Shown piece after piece: positions 19,595-32,236 of a stretch of DNA of 64,000 bases. The stretch is from Pelomyxa schiedti. Lineage: Eukaryota; Evosea; Pelobiontida; Pelomyxidae. The position numbers were made by a program, and so were the translations under genes. The first letter of the stretch is position 1. Every line of letters starts with the position of its first letter. Location of the stretch: assembly GCA_020536535.1 (NCBI GenBank), contig JAHLWZ010000004.1:372001-436000 (forward strand), written 5' to 3'. Below the pieces are notes generated by a model. The model worked only from the letters and a program-made list of their open reading frames with translations. It ran no database searches and was not told the DNA's origin.

Positions 19595-22327
19595 TTACTC
19601 ACTATCGCTGCTGTTTTTGTGGCTCCTGCCACTTCTGTTGGACGAGGTTTCCGATACCGAGGCTTGCTCTGAGGCTTGGGAAGTGTGCTCATCGGCTATG
19701 TCCTTGAGTCCCACGTTGGCGGATGAGTGCCGTTTCTTTGTGTGTAGTAGGTGTTTGCTGTGGTGGTGGTTTCCGCTGTTGTGATGATGGTGCTCACCCT
19801 TGCCGTTGCTGCCCCTATCCTCATCTTTGTCGGATGAGGACTCGAGCGTTTTCCGGGTCTCCCCGTTGCTGGTATCATCTGGTGAATTGCTTGCTGGAGT
19901 GTCCCCTTCTTCCAAGTTTCTGACGGGCCGAATTGTGTCGGGGCGGCAGTTCTTCTTGGAAGGCAGGCGACCTAAGCAAGAGAGGTCCTTATGTTGAGGC
20001 GCAGGCTTAACCGGCTCTGCTTCCACATTGGCCTTGGGTTCAACCAGTGGTTCTACAAGGGGTTCGGCAAGAGGGAGCTGGAACTCGGGAGTGCGTGGGG
20101 CTTCAGGCGAAGGCACAACTTGAGGAGTGCTGCTTTGGGGTGTGCAACTTTGAGGGGTGCCATCTGGTTGTGTTGACACGGTAGAGATGGGAACTGCGAG
20201 AGGCAAGTCTTGGTTAGGTTGAGGTGGAAATGCGCCATTTACCGGGAACATTTGTTGGGGTGGAGGCCTCATTGGTTGATTTTGGGGAGGTGGCGACCCA
20301 TACCCCATGTGCATTGTGGCATATGGGGGATACTGCGGAATTGGTTGCCCTGGTGCCATAGGCATTCCTGACCCCGGGGGGTACGCAAAAGAGTCCCTGG
20401 GTTGAGGCATTTGCTCGTAATAATAAACAGGTTGCCTGGAAGTTTGAAATTAAAGCCATGTCAAGTACTCTTCTCTTCTTTTATTGTGTACCCCGGTGGA
20501 AATCCTCCCGGCATTTGCGGTTGTCTCATTCTTTCCGCCATTTCACGTTTACTTTCCGATTCCGCAAGAAGAGTTTGGCATCGCTTAAGCTCCTGGTTTT
20601 ATTGTAACAGCAGAAATGAAACAGGTGCAAAAAAACCTGTGTGATAAGCTCGATGGGTGATATTTCTTTTGGTGGGACGGGAATTAATCCCTGGTCCAGA
20701 GCTTGTTTGTAAATATCTGGCCTGGCCCTCAGCAATATTGGGTTTTCAAATAGATTGCTCTCCAAGAAGGTGTGAGGTGCTGTAAAGTGTTTACTTGGTA
20801 TATCCAAACCAGCCTTTAAAGACTCAGTCAGATTTAGAGACTCGTTAAGCGTACCTGTTTCAAACACTTTGCACACATCTCAGCAGAGAACAATTCACTG
20901 TAACTGTTCTAGGGGTGTGATTATTATTGTTTATAAAAATTTGTGCTTCACAACCTTGTATCTAGCCTCTACTTCACAGTATTCCATATATTGAAGCTGG
21001 GAAATAAAGAGTGAATAATATTATTGCGATTTGAAAACCGTACATGAGAAGGTGTCCAGTCAATCGCCCGGAAATCAATAAGGACATGCCTGGGATCTTT
21101 ATCAACACATTTCAATTTGGCTTTGGTAGAGGTTAAGGTTTTTAATTTCGTAATTCAACAAACCATCAGAATGCGCATTGAGGACCCACTCAATCATCCT
21201 GGATATATTGGCTGCCGCAAGAGGTGCCTTAAGAGGACACCACCAAATCTCGGTTCCTATTAACATGAACTTGTGGTATCACCTTAATGTAGATGTAGAA
21301 CCGTAAAATCCATGGAGACGTTCATAAAATCTATAAATTGCAGGAAGGTGAGCTGTTGGTTTTTCGTGGTAGGCATCAACAAATCTTTCCTATTGTTGGG
21401 GGAGGGTCGTTGGTTCGGTTATTTCCACTGTTTAAGTGTTTGGGCACAGTAAACATAAGGAATAAGAGGGAGGCATACCGTGTTCCGGGTCAGCTCAAAT
21501 AAGTAAAGCTCTGGTTCTCTTGTCCATTTATTTGGAAGAGAAACAATAAGACCCACATGAGAGAAAGGCATTCCGCTGATCATTCTGTGGGGAGAGTGAT
21601 TAACTTTCATAGGGCTGGGGAGGGATACTTGGCTAATGTAGGAACTGGACCAGCTCCGGAAAACAAAATTATATCTCCAGGTTTAAACTTTGATTTGAAC
21701 ATAGGGTACGAGAACTGGAAAGAATCAGCCTTCCATTTTGTAGGCTTGTCCGCCATATCCGACAGGTAACATATGACGTACAACTCACCCATTGAGGTGA
21801 CGGTGGTCTCTTTCTTCTTTGCCACTGGTACCATTGCCAAATGCCTAAGCAAATAGAATTTAAGAATTGGTTGTTTTGCCAAAGTTAGTAGTGGATTTGT
21901 AGAAGAGAAACAGAGGAGAGCGAAAAGGGAAAGAAAGTGTCAGGCAGGAACCCCAAGAAGGGCAATGGCACAGCACACAGTACATTTTATGGACGGTGTC
22001 TCTTGGGATGTCCTGCAGGCTCACACTGAGTTTGCTCAGGGTCTCGTCAATCAGACCCGAAGAGTCCACGAGCTTGAATCTCAAGCACTCACCAGTTGGG
22101 CAGCAGGAACCGCCGCTCATCCCGATGCCAAGCCCCACGTTGGCAACGGGCCCGCCGCCCACAACGAACCCGCAAACGTGGTTCCACTTCGGGTCGTGGA
22201 GTTTCCTCGCCGACGGCGTGCGGTTTGTATCGCGGCCCATGATCACGCGGCAGTAAAGCGACCGCGACTCGCCTCCACTACGTGCCGGCACTCCGGTGGC
22301 TTCTACTACGTGCACTGTGAGTAACAT
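19595..22327 (-). CDS. C2 domain protein with permuted papain-like (YiiX type) domain
   Basis: The protein begins MLLTVHVVEATGVPARSGGE with an N-terminal C2 domain (SLYCRVIMGRDTNRT, HDPKWNHVCGFVV, LRFKLVDSSGLIDETLSKL). A permuted papain-fold domain follows: KPGDIILFSGAGP (near 21680) and MPFSHVGLIVSLP (near 21560) match the GDxxLxxG and SHVGLV motifs of YiiX/C92-type hydrolases, and NSYSELFSAEMCAKCLKQAG (near 20880) matches the C-terminal CSEL motif but with Tyr where the nucleophilic Cys should be. ILLRARPDIYKQALDQGLIP closes the domain. The last exon (20410-19595) is Pro/Gln-rich, then acidic and Ser-rich with a His tract. Introns are 40-60 nt. C2 suggests membrane or lipid targeting. The substrate is unknown. 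Confidence 0.68.
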
Positions 22328-22501
22328 TTCTCGCTGTGTGTTGCTGATCGTCGTTACAACGAGATAGATCTCCACGTTGTGGTGGTTTGTTGTGTTTTCT
22401 TTTCTTTTTCTTTTGTGATCGTTTCTCGTTGATTTTTTTTGGCCGGTCTTCTTACAGGTTAGCAGGGGAATTACTTGCAAAACGGGGGGTGAGCTCGAGC
22501 C

Positions 22502-25500
22502 TCAAGACGAAGAGTCGGAAGCAGATGAAATCACGCTAGAGCCGCTGTCCTCCTCGTCGGATTCATGGAAATCAGAGTCATCATCATGGTGTTCACTTGG
22601 TTGGTCATCCAGTTCAGAGGAGCTGCTGGATAAGTCCACAATTGGTGGCGGTGATGATGACGATGACGATGCCGTTGCATTATTCTGGGTGCTGGTGGTG
22701 TTGGTTGTGGAGCTTCGCCGGGGTTTGGTTGTTGTTGTTGTTGTTGCCTCTGCCGCGGAGGAGGTGTATTTCTTGCTGCGGCGCTTGGGAGCTGCCGCGG
22801 TCCGAGGTCTCTTGGGGTTCCTTGCGGGCCGGCCTTTCTTCTTTGCTTGGGCTGCTGCTCCCTTTCCCTTGCGTTTTCGGCCGGCAAGCTTCTCGTCGTC
22901 GCCTGCGCCAGTGGCTGCCTTGGGCTTTGTGGCCTTTTTCGAGGACTTGCTGGCGGCCCTCTTCCGTGTTGTGCTGGATGGGAGGAAGGCCATGTCACTC
23001 TCAAAAACTCCCGCTTTCACCTTTCTTGCTGCCTCACCGGCTATGATGTAGACGTTGATCGAGTACGATGTTTGCACGAAATCCTCTTTCAGAATGTTCC
23101 TTACCAGTAGTGCAAGCTGAAATGCAAAGTGGGATGTTGGTTTTACATGGTGGAGATGAGTACATACAAGTAAATATACACACTGCTCTTTGTTGAGTGC
23201 TGGCTTCGGAATGTCCATTGCCACAGTCTTTTTACCTGTCCCTCTCCAAATATCCACTAGTTGCAAAAGAGTGACTCTGTCACGACCTGTGCTTTGACAC
23301 GTGAATGAAAACTATAGAGGTTCTGCCTTTCACTTCAATTATGGGGGGGGGGGGGGGGGCGGCCAAGTCTGATTAAGTGATGCGTTGGTTGTGCTTCTAA
23401 CCTGACGTTTTCCAAAATTTCCAGTACTGTCACTGCATGTGCTGAAATGGGCTCTTGAAAGTAACTGCTATCATCCTTCCTGGAGCACACATCGCAGAGG
23501 GAATGACACTCGCTGGGGTGCATTACTTCTCCAAAGTGTTTTGCAAGCTGAACTCTCCGGCATTCAGACTGGTTGAGGCAGTAGTTTACCATGCGATAGA
23601 AGTTCTTCAGCCCACCCACTTCATATGCAACCTAAAATTGGGGGGAAAAAAGTTTGGTTAAACAGGAAGGCGATGAAATTTCGCCAAACTCCTTACCATG
23701 GAGCTTTGCCTGGCCACATCGCTTGGAGAAAATAAGAGAAGGCAGTGAGCAGGATTCCCATCACGTCCTGAAAACGCGGTCAGAGCGATTCGTGTTTGGC
23801 TAACTTGTTTAAGGGGACCTGCTCTTCCACTTTCTTGATAGTAGGATTCCACAGATTTTGACATAGTGTGGTGGATTACGAACCTCACAGTGAGTTTGTT
23901 GATTCCCAATCCAAAGGCAACTGTGGCAACAACCACCTTTCATAAATAGTTATCAACGGGGGAAACAAAGAGGGAAGCCATACTTGGATGGAATCATTCA
24001 TCCAAGCACGGTGTATTTCTTCTCTTTGGTAAGCTTCCATATTTCCGTGATAGCAGCGAGCCTTACGATGCATTAGATATGCTTGTATGCAGCAGCTTAC
24101 CTTAATCCCCTTGGAGCTAAGCTGCTCTGCAACAGTTTCAGAGTCTTTCCTAGATAAGCAATATACAATCCCAGAGTCTTTCTTGTGCTCACCGAAAATG
24201 AATTCACAAATTTGGTCGATGGTATCAGTACGCTTGGGTCTTATTTCATACATCAGGTTGGGTCTTCGATAAAATGAGTTTGTACTGAGTTGAGAGTGAG
24301 GAAAACCTATTAAATGAAGTACGAAAGAGATGACAAGTCTGGATGTCCAAAATTCGGCATACATCCTCCTAGACAGAGGGTTTTCCTATCTTAAGAAAAA
24401 AAGAGGGGTATACTTGAACTTGAGGTGTAGCGGTTGCTGTTAAAGCAATTAAGGGAACATTTGGGAATAGTCTCTTAAAAATGTTCAACCTGGAAAGGTT
24501 TAGTTCGGGAACTGGAATCCGCACAACAAACTTTGTGTAGTCAGGACGGAAGTCATGACCCCATTGGCTGCAGCAATGGGCTTCATCTATGACAATTAAC
24601 GAGAGCTTCCCTTTGTGATAAACTTTCTCCAACTGACTTACAAAGCCTTTATTTTTTGCCACCTGAGAAAGTGGGAGTTACATTCTAGGCTTGTGAAGGA
24701 AAAACCTTTTCAGGAGTGACATAGACAAGTTTGGTACTAAATTCATTGTTTGCCCACTCCCTGTTTTAGGTTTGAGTATTATAGCTATAATTTCTTGTTT
24801 TGTTTCATTGGTAACGCAACGTGAAAAGAGTTTTCCCAACTTCTTTGTGTGTTGTTGAGTTGAGCATTACAGACATCACTCCAAGTTTGGCGAGTAAGTC
24901 AACCTGGTCTTGCATGAGGGAGAGCAGCGGGGATATTACGAGGGTCACACCTGGCCAATGTTTAAACAGATTTCTAAGTATTGATATGTGGCAAAGTGGC
25001 AAGCCTACCAGGTAGCAATGTCGCGGGAAGTTGAAAGGTAAGGGACTTGCCTCCTCCAGTTGGCATCTGCGATGTTGGAATTACCAAATAGGAAGAATAG
25101 GAATGCCGAAGCCCTACTATGACAAAGCAGTTCTTCCCTGCCATGACACAATTGATGATTTCTCGTTGATTTGGTCGGAAGACCGTAATTCCAAAATTAG
25201 ACATTGCCTTGTTGACTTGTTCTGTCCAGGGGTACCGGTTGCTCCAGTTATACTATTAGCTCTTAGTATAACTACTTTGAGGCTGTGAACTCACTTGTGA
25301 CTGTTCCAATGAGCTTTTCAGTGAATTTATTACTCGCATTAAATCTGATTTGCTTGTTTCGAGCTTGTTCTGCTCTACCATAAGCTGCGCCATTTGCTTC
25401 TGCAAAGCAGAGAGTTTTTTTTTGACATCATCAAGCTCCTGCACAATGTTTACATCATTTCAAAGACGTTTGAATGGCACTTTTTGTTTGGCACGTAGCT

Positions 25501-26317
25501 GTGCTTCATCCCTGCGTTTGTTCGCCTCTTTCGCCTCATCGGCAGCCGATAAAGGCTTGGCGACCCCCGAAGCTGAAGACTTGCTTGCTGCTGATGAATT
25601 GGCATAATCCGCTGAATTTGAACTTATGGGATCAGAGAGCCCAGTGGAAACGAGTTCACCAGAGTTCGACGCAGCACCACTGACACACAGACCGTCAGAA
25701 GCAGCGGAAGTCGTCCGACGATCGCCGTCGGAACCAAGCGAGTACCGCACAGCGTCGCCGTCGCCAGTGGGCACGGGCGACAGCGGGCCCGCGATGACGT
25801 CATCGTCTACGACGACCACGCAATTGCCGTCGGTCCCACCGGTGGCCACACTCTCGCCCTGCTTCCACTCAAAGTCATCCTCAGGAAACAGCAGCGACGT
25901 CAGCGAGGACGCCGACGACGACGCCGCCGTGTCGTCGCAATTCACAATGTTCACCGCGTCGTCTCCGTGCCCGCCGCCGCCGTTCTTAAGATGCTTTCCA
26001 GAATGCGAATGGTGGTGCTTCTTGCTCTCCTTCTTCAGCTTCTTCTTGTTCTTGTCAGGGGAGGGCTCTTCGGTCTTGGCAGTGGTGGTCGTGCTTGTTG
26101 TTGCGGTTGTGGTCGCGGGGGGCACGGGGGCGGAGGGGGGGTCCACCACGAAGCCCAGCAGGGAGGACGGGGAGTCCCAGCCGAAGAGGACGCTGCCGTC
26201 GAGGCCCGAGTCGTCCGCGCCCCCGTATGTGTGCCCCACCACGGCGTCGTCGCTGCCGCCGCGCAGCGGGGACGATGTGTCTCCGCCGGTGAGATCGCAC
26301 ACACCATCGTCCGTCAT
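22502..26317 (-). CDS. RECQL: RecQ-family DNA helicase, RECQL1 type
   Basis: This is an ATP-dependent 3'-5' DNA helicase for repair and replication forks. ATG 26317 ([13 protein letters not shown]) opens a roughly 280-residue acidic, low-complexity N-terminus, then a coiled coil ([20 protein letters not shown]) as in human RECQL. The motor has [17 protein letters not shown] (motif 0), [15 protein letters not shown] (Walker A), [31 protein letters not shown] (DEAH box), ALTATATPQ, then [13 protein letters not shown] and YYQESGRAG. The zinc region is [14 protein letters not shown] with CDVCS. A winged-helix segment follows ([18 protein letters not shown]), then a Lys/Ala-rich and finally Ser/Asp-rich tail to 22502. 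Introns are about 42-60 nt. One near 23343-23360 contains an 18-G run. Confidence 0.93.
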
Positions 26318-26874
26318 TCTAACTAAATGAAATCTGTACGGCGCAAAGGGAAAGTACAGCGACCACACAAGCACCAACACAAATACCCACCACAAAACAA
26401 AAACCCAGAAGAAGGGAGAGGAGGTCACAGGGGCACCCATAATGATGTTTCAGGTAGGATTCCTCTCTGCTTAAGGAAGGAAAAATGACCCACCACTGGG
26501 TGATGCTATGAAGGTGTGTTACATCGAATCGTACCAAAAAAAAACCCCAAAAACAACAAAAAAAGTAAAAAACCCAAAACCAAAAAACCGAAAATAAACA
26601 AATGTACTAAAAGAAAAACTTTCAAAAAAAATCCTTCGAATCCTTTGCCTTCCCTGTAACTCTGGGCCCCTCTTCCTCTTGGAAGACTGTTTCTAAGACC
26701 GAAGAAGGGAAAAGTTGTGTACAGAAAGGGCGAGTTTCCGTCCGCCCACCCACAAAAAAAGTGTCGTTATTTCGACCGTTGGATCGGGCAATACGCGCCT
26801 CCCAATCATCACCCATCTTTTTGTTTTTCTGGTAACTATACTGGCAATCAAGCTGGCGAGGTGGCGGTTGGGAG
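26318..26874. other. Divergent intergenic region
   Basis: This 557-bp stretch separates the divergent RECQL and arrestin genes and should carry both promoters. It contains an A/C-rich tract of very low complexity (about 26535-26640). No gene or specific element was recognised. Confidence 0.5.
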
Positions 26875-29800
26875 ATGATCAGGATAGAGTTGACGAAGCC
26901 CAAGTTCTTTGTTGGGGAACAAATTGTGGGAACTGCTGCCATTGAATTCACCCAGGACACCACTGTATAGTGCAGTGTTTTTCTCCCCTTTTGTGCCTCA
27001 CAACAACTCCAAGGTGAAGCATATTAGTGTTACGTTTTTTGGAATTGTCAAGACAAACTCCAATTCCACAAATGAGAATGGTCACTCCTTTTCTATTCTT
27101 TTTTATAGCCATGCTTGGTGTTTAAATTACCTTACCAGACGTTGACAGTTTTTTCTCTGAGAGGTCAAAAACTTTGGTCAATGTACCTCTGACATGTTGG
27201 ACACCACCCAATGGTTTAAAAGAGGTTTGCACCAAAAGGATTGGTTTGGAACCAACACCTGGATAGGATGTCTTGCATGGCCAACATGTATACAACTTCA
27301 ATTTTGCAACTGCAGAGCAGAATTTCCCACCGTCATTTTCTGGAAAACATGGATACATAAGATACTCAATCATTGTGACAGTGGAGCGTAATTGGAGACC
27401 TAACATCACTGTATTTTTCAAGCTCCTTTTTATACTGCACTTTTATTTGGAAACTAACTTTGTAAATTCTCTCTACTGCCCAGACTTCACGAGTTTTCAC
27501 ACTCTTTCCCCTTGTAGATGTTAGGTTCAGAGAACCTGAACCGATTACAGCCTCTTTTAATCATCAAGTTGGTGTACTGTCTTCTGGGTGCATTTCCATT
27601 ACTTGGACTGTCTCTAGGGGGTGCTTTTGCCCACAGGAAACTATTCCTTTAAGTTTGAGGATTGCCAACAACTCTACGTACCCTCTCTTCCCCTCTAATT
27701 TATCTAACCATTGTAGCAAAGAAATAACGAAACTGGAAGTTTCCTTACTACAAAAAACTCATTACTGGTGTAAGTACGAAGAAACAAAAGAAAAATTTGT
27801 GGATCTTTGTTCTAGAAAAATTGACTATCCTGTACCAGAAAATGCCACCCGTGACTACACGGTGAGATTCTAAATCCTGCTTGATTCCTCAATGATATTA
27901 GATTGGTTTAGAGGTGCCCGTGTGCCCCCCAGTCGTTGGTGTAAGTGGAGTACTGATCACCATCTTGTATTTTATCAGAGTATCTGTAGCACTAAAATGG
28001 TCAAATGACTTCTATTTTGACCATGAAATTGACATTGGGACAACAAGTAATCTCAGAGATTGCATACTGTGTATTGAACTTTTCAGATGGCACACAAGAA
28101 CTTGAAGCACCGTCCCCTGTTCCAGCATTCAGTAGCCTGATAGTACCTCCACTTTCCGCCAAGCAACCCACGCTTACCTCTGAAATCCCGCCACCAGTCT
28201 ACACACAGTCTTCCGAAATACAGAATCCACCGTCTCCCGTTCCAGCAGTAGCACATGTCCTTCCAGAATCACTGAGTTCTGCGGCAATCACTACCTCTTC
28301 ATTTGGGATTACTCCCCCATTACCTCTTCAATCAAATGCATTAGACATAACCCCTCCAGATTATTCCCAATTACAGCAGTATTTTACTATATATCCTGAG
28401 TATGTGTCAAGTACCTCAACATATTATCCAGAGTTAAATGCACCTTCTTGCAGAATCACGGACGAACTTCATATACAATTAACAAAAAGTACCTACTTTC
28501 TTGGAGACCCAATAATAGGCCGTGTATTCCTTAATTTTCCAAAAACTATTATTGTATGACCTAACATTAATGCCGATCACCTCTAACAAAAAACAGTCAA
28601 CTGGTTTGCATATTAACTTCAAAGGAGAGGCATGTGCCTATAGTTTATCGGCTATCGGAAGTGCCTTGACAGGGGATACCAAACGAGACCCATTTTCAGG
28701 AAAAACAAAATGCCTGTGCAATATGACGGTGAACTGTTGGTCTCCACCCAGCGGGTCCAAAGAAGTAAAACCCAAACCTAAATCACACTGATGTACATTA
28801 CTCAATTTAACAGGCACCTCTGCCTGGAAATGACCAAGTATTCTACTTTAAGTTTGAGACGTCGGGGCTAGATTTACCTGCATCATTTGAGGGGGAGTTG
28901 TGCTCCGTAACATACACAATCAATGCAGTTGTGAAACGAAATTGGACAACTGATATCAAAGTAATCTTAACTGCTTCAGTAAGCAGTTGAGTTGCTCAAA
29001 ACACACAGGCAAACGAAGGTTTTAAACTACTTCCTATTATGAACGTGAGAGGTTCCATTCCCCTCACCTTGACCAGTGCCAAAAAATTGGGTGTAATCTC
29101 CACTGGGATTTTTAGTCTTGAATGGAGTTCACCAAGAAGTAAATTTTGTCCAGGAGAAATAATTCATCTTCACATAAAGGGGGACAACAGGACGAGGTAT
29201 GTACCCAGAGACTTGTAAAGTTTCTTTTCCTTAACAACAATGAAGTAAAACTGCCACGAGTCTAACAGTCAAATTTACTCAGCATGTAATGGGTCACTCA
29301 CTAGGGGCTGCTTGTGCGCGCCGGAATGACCTAGGCATACGTCGCATTAAAGATAGTATCCCAGAAATGTCTGAGAAGGAGTTTCATGTGTGATAACTAC
29401 AACAAGCCACTTGCAATAAAAGAAATCTGTCTCAGCTCTACTAGGTGGATATTCCAATTCATGACACCTGCCCTCCGACAATATTCTGTGAACAAATTGT
29501 GGAGGTGACTTATTGGATCACCGTTTTGGTGCATTTCAAGTGGGATGATGATATAGTTTCCACCCAATCTATCACAATCGGAACAAGTGTGCACTTGCTC
29601 TAAATTCAACACGTTCTAAAGAAAAATAACCAAACCAATTTCTAGTTGGAGGCGGTTCTGAAGAGGTTCCCCCCTCGAAGCAAAGCAACAAAGAAACAAC
29701 ACTCCCACTGCCTCCGGATTCATACCCTCCCCCACCATTGCCCTTGCAACATATTCCACTTGAACCCTCAGCACCCCCCTTACCTCCTCCTGAATACCCC

Positions 29801-29995
29801 TTTGACTACCCCCCAAATCCTTACTTGTTCACCCCAATTCCACAGCACACATTTCCTCAGACCAATACAACGACATCCAGTTCATCTGGTACCAACACAG
29901 ACATTGGGCCCGAATCCATTACTACAACCACCACATCCAATACCACAACTTCCGCCTCTGTCCATGTCAAGGGCGTAGAATTCACTCTATTGTAA
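26875..29995 (+). CDS. Tandem arrestin-fold protein with PPxY motifs
   Basis: This is an alpha-arrestin (ARRDC-like) adaptor with two arrestin units in one chain. Unit 1 starts MIRIELTKPKFFVGEQIVGT at 26875, continues VKHISVTFFGIVKTNSN, FPPSFSGKHGYIRYSIIVTV (near 27340) and a C-lobe (KLEVSLLQKTHYWCKY, IGLEVPVCPPVVG, VSVALKWSND). A linker has PPVY and PPDY. Unit 2 starts DELHIQLTKSTYFLGDPIIG (near 28465), with LPASFEGELCSVTYTINAVV (near 28880) and a C-lobe (VDIPIHDTCPPTIFCEQIVE near 29450). The tail contains PPEY and ends GVEFTLL at TAA 29993-29995. PPxY motifs bind WW domains of Nedd4-type ubiquitin ligases in known alpha-arrestins, so a role in cargo ubiquitination and endocytosis is likely. 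Introns are about 40-60 nt; not every junction was resolved. Confidence 0.82.
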
Positions 29996-30096
29996 CACCA
30001 TTTGCATTATGTTTTGCCAAAGTAAAACGAAGGAAAAATCGTTGTTGAAATTTCTTTCTTTTTGTTTGTTTGTTCTTAACTCAAATGGCGGGGCTT

Positions 30097-31910
30097 TCAG
30101 TGCATGGCAGCGAGGACTTCGGCAGCGGCATTGAGGAACATTGCGGCGTGCTTGGGTGTGAATACGAGGGTTGGGCGCATACGGACGCTCTGTTCACCGC
30201 AGCCACCACAGTTGATGCCTGAGAATTGTCAGGTTGTAAAGGGGTTGAGTGATTAAGTACCCTTAAGCTTCATTGCGGCAACAAAGGCATTGCGGTGCTC
30301 GACGGTGTCGAGATCAAATGCGCAGATGGTGCCTTGGCCCCTGGCTGCTGACATAATAGGGAACAACTTCTGGAGGAGTTTCAGACCGTTGAGCAGGTAT
30401 TCACCGGTGATCTTAATATTCTGAAGGACCTCTGGGGGCTGAGCCATTTCTACGAGTCGACCCAAGACAACAGTCCTGTTCACTGTGAATCAAGGGAAAT
30501 ACACATAAGGCAAAAAAATTACCTGATTGGGTCACCCATCCATGTGTTGAAGTTGCGGTAGGCGTGGGATGGAAGAAGAGCCTTGCTGTAGAAGAAACCT
30601 GCAGCTTGGCACTTCTTAGAGAAGGTAACCATGTCTGGTGGGCAATCCAAGTTCCATGCCAAGTGAGCCCAGATGTGACCAGATGTGTAGAACCCAGTCT
30701 GAACTTCATCAACAATAAAGAGTACATCGTATTTCCTAACCAGAGTGAGGAATTCTGAAACAAGGGGAATGTCTGAATAAGAACACACTTGGTAAGGGTT
30801 CGAATTCCCTGGAAGAAAGCGGGGGAAGCATGTCGGTCACCACCCTCACCCTGGATGGGTTCGATAATCACTGCTGCGATTTTGTGATTGGATGCCAAAG
30901 TTTCCTCCAAAACATGAAGGCAGCGGGCCTCCTCAGCAGCGTTTTCAGCAGCATGGCTCTCAAGTGGGTACTTCAGCTGTGAATAATTATTAGCTTTGGT
31001 CGTTGACAGGAAGGTGGGCATGCCTTGGGGAAAGGAGAAGTGGGCCAGGCGAAAGCGGGGATATCGAGTTTGTGGATAGCCTTGGATCGTGTTGTACTCA
31101 GGCAACCAAATGTGCGTCCGTGGAAGGCACCCTCGAATGAAAGGATGGAGAAGTCAGGTGAGCCAGGGGGAACGTTTTTCATGCATGAAGCCATATCCTC
31201 AGGGGAGAATGGATTTTCGGTTGGGTTGGTGATGTTTCCTCCACAGCGGATCTTCTGAGCCTTGTACATGCAGGCAGTCTTGAATGCGAATTCGTTGGCA
31301 TCAGACCCAGAGAGGGAGGTAAAAACACAGCAAAGTGATGGGTGAGGGAAAATCTGAAAGATATAAGATGTTTCGAAGAGAAGAAAGAAAGAAAATACAT
31401 GAGAGAAGGCGCTCTGAAGCATATCTGGCCACTGAACTGTTGGCATTACACCAATAGCTGGGCGCTGCAACAAGTGCTTGCGGAAGCCGGGAGAGTCCAG
31501 GAAGGTTGCCAACTCAGGGTTGTTGTAACCTGAAAACGTGATTCAGTGACGGAACTGCAACACATTTGGGTTTCTTACCGAAGGGGAGGGATGAAATGTG
31601 GCAATAAACATCCAACAGTTGGTTGCCGTCGGCATCGACGATCTAGATAATATCGTAAATTATCACCCCGAGCGACCCCACGTTTTATTTAAAAAAAAAA
31701 AAAAAAACCGCATACGTAGTTGCCAATGGACCTATCAGCATCCTGGAAAACGATAACGTGCCTAGCATCCTGGTACTGAGCCATTCTCTCAGTAAGAGCC
31801 TTGGACTTGGGGCCGGGGATGGCGGTAGCAACGTGTGGTGCTGTTGGCTCCATGGCCAACACAGCGGGGTTGTATGGTGTAGCCGGCAAGGTAGCGGTGT
31901 AGGCCTGCAT
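30097..31910 (-). CDS. ABAT: 4-aminobutyrate aminotransferase (GABA transaminase)
   Basis: This is a PLP enzyme that transaminates GABA with 2-oxoglutarate, usually in mitochondria (GABA shunt). The chain from MQAYTATLPATPYNPAVLAM (31910) follows animal ABAT closely: IPGPKSKALTERM, VDADGNQLLDVYCHISSLP, LQRPAIGVMPTVQWPDML, GSDANEFAFKTACMY, SFEGAFHGRTFGCLSTTRSK, IAAVIIEPIQGEGGDRHAS, LFIVDEVQTGFYTSGHIWAH, VTFSKKCQAAGFFYS (PLP-binding Lys in FSKK) and NCGGCGEQSVRIRPTLVFTP, ending VLAAMH at TGA 30099-30097. No clear mitochondrial presequence is visible in the first 20 residues. Introns of about 45-130 nt interrupt it. It is divergent from the PAP2 gene. Confidence 0.93.
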
Positions 31911-32236
31911 CTTTGTTGACTCTTAGATCCTGGGTTTTTTTAAAAAAATGAACAACAACCAAAAAGCGCGCTTAAATATCGCCGCGAGGTAATTCAACGA
32001 AAATCATGTCTTCTCGAAGGACACCCATCACCTGGAGACAACACTCAGGGGTCACATTGGTTCCGGAAATCTCCCAGGGATTCGCCTCCGGACTGCTCCC
32101 GATGTGCTCTGCGAATAACATCAAGATCTGGGAGTCTGCACCTCCTAGGAACCCGACGATCGCAATCTGTCATTTGATCAAAGAAAAGTAAGTTGGGCTC
32201 TCTGTCCTGTCGGGTGTTGGGTGTCAGTCGTCGACG
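31911..32236. other. Divergent promoter region with upstream ORF
   Basis: This lies between the divergent ABAT and PAP2 genes. It contains a plus-strand ORF from ATG 32006 (MSSRRTPITWRQHSG...) that runs to a consensus donor GTAAGT at 32189. Splicing over 40 nt to the AG before TCGTCGACG would stop it at a TGA overlapping the PAP2 ATG (ATGA). It may be a spliced upstream ORF in the 5' leader of the PAP2 mRNA, or chance. Confidence 0.35.

Noticed and set aside
22597-23110. Plus-strand Leu/Cys-rich frames opposite the RECQL tail
   Set aside because: They are antisense to Lys/Ala/Ser-rich coding sequence and have no support.
30790-30815. GGTTCGAATTCC resembling a tRNA B box
   Set aside because: It lies inside a coding exon of ABAT and no A box or cloverleaf surrounds it.
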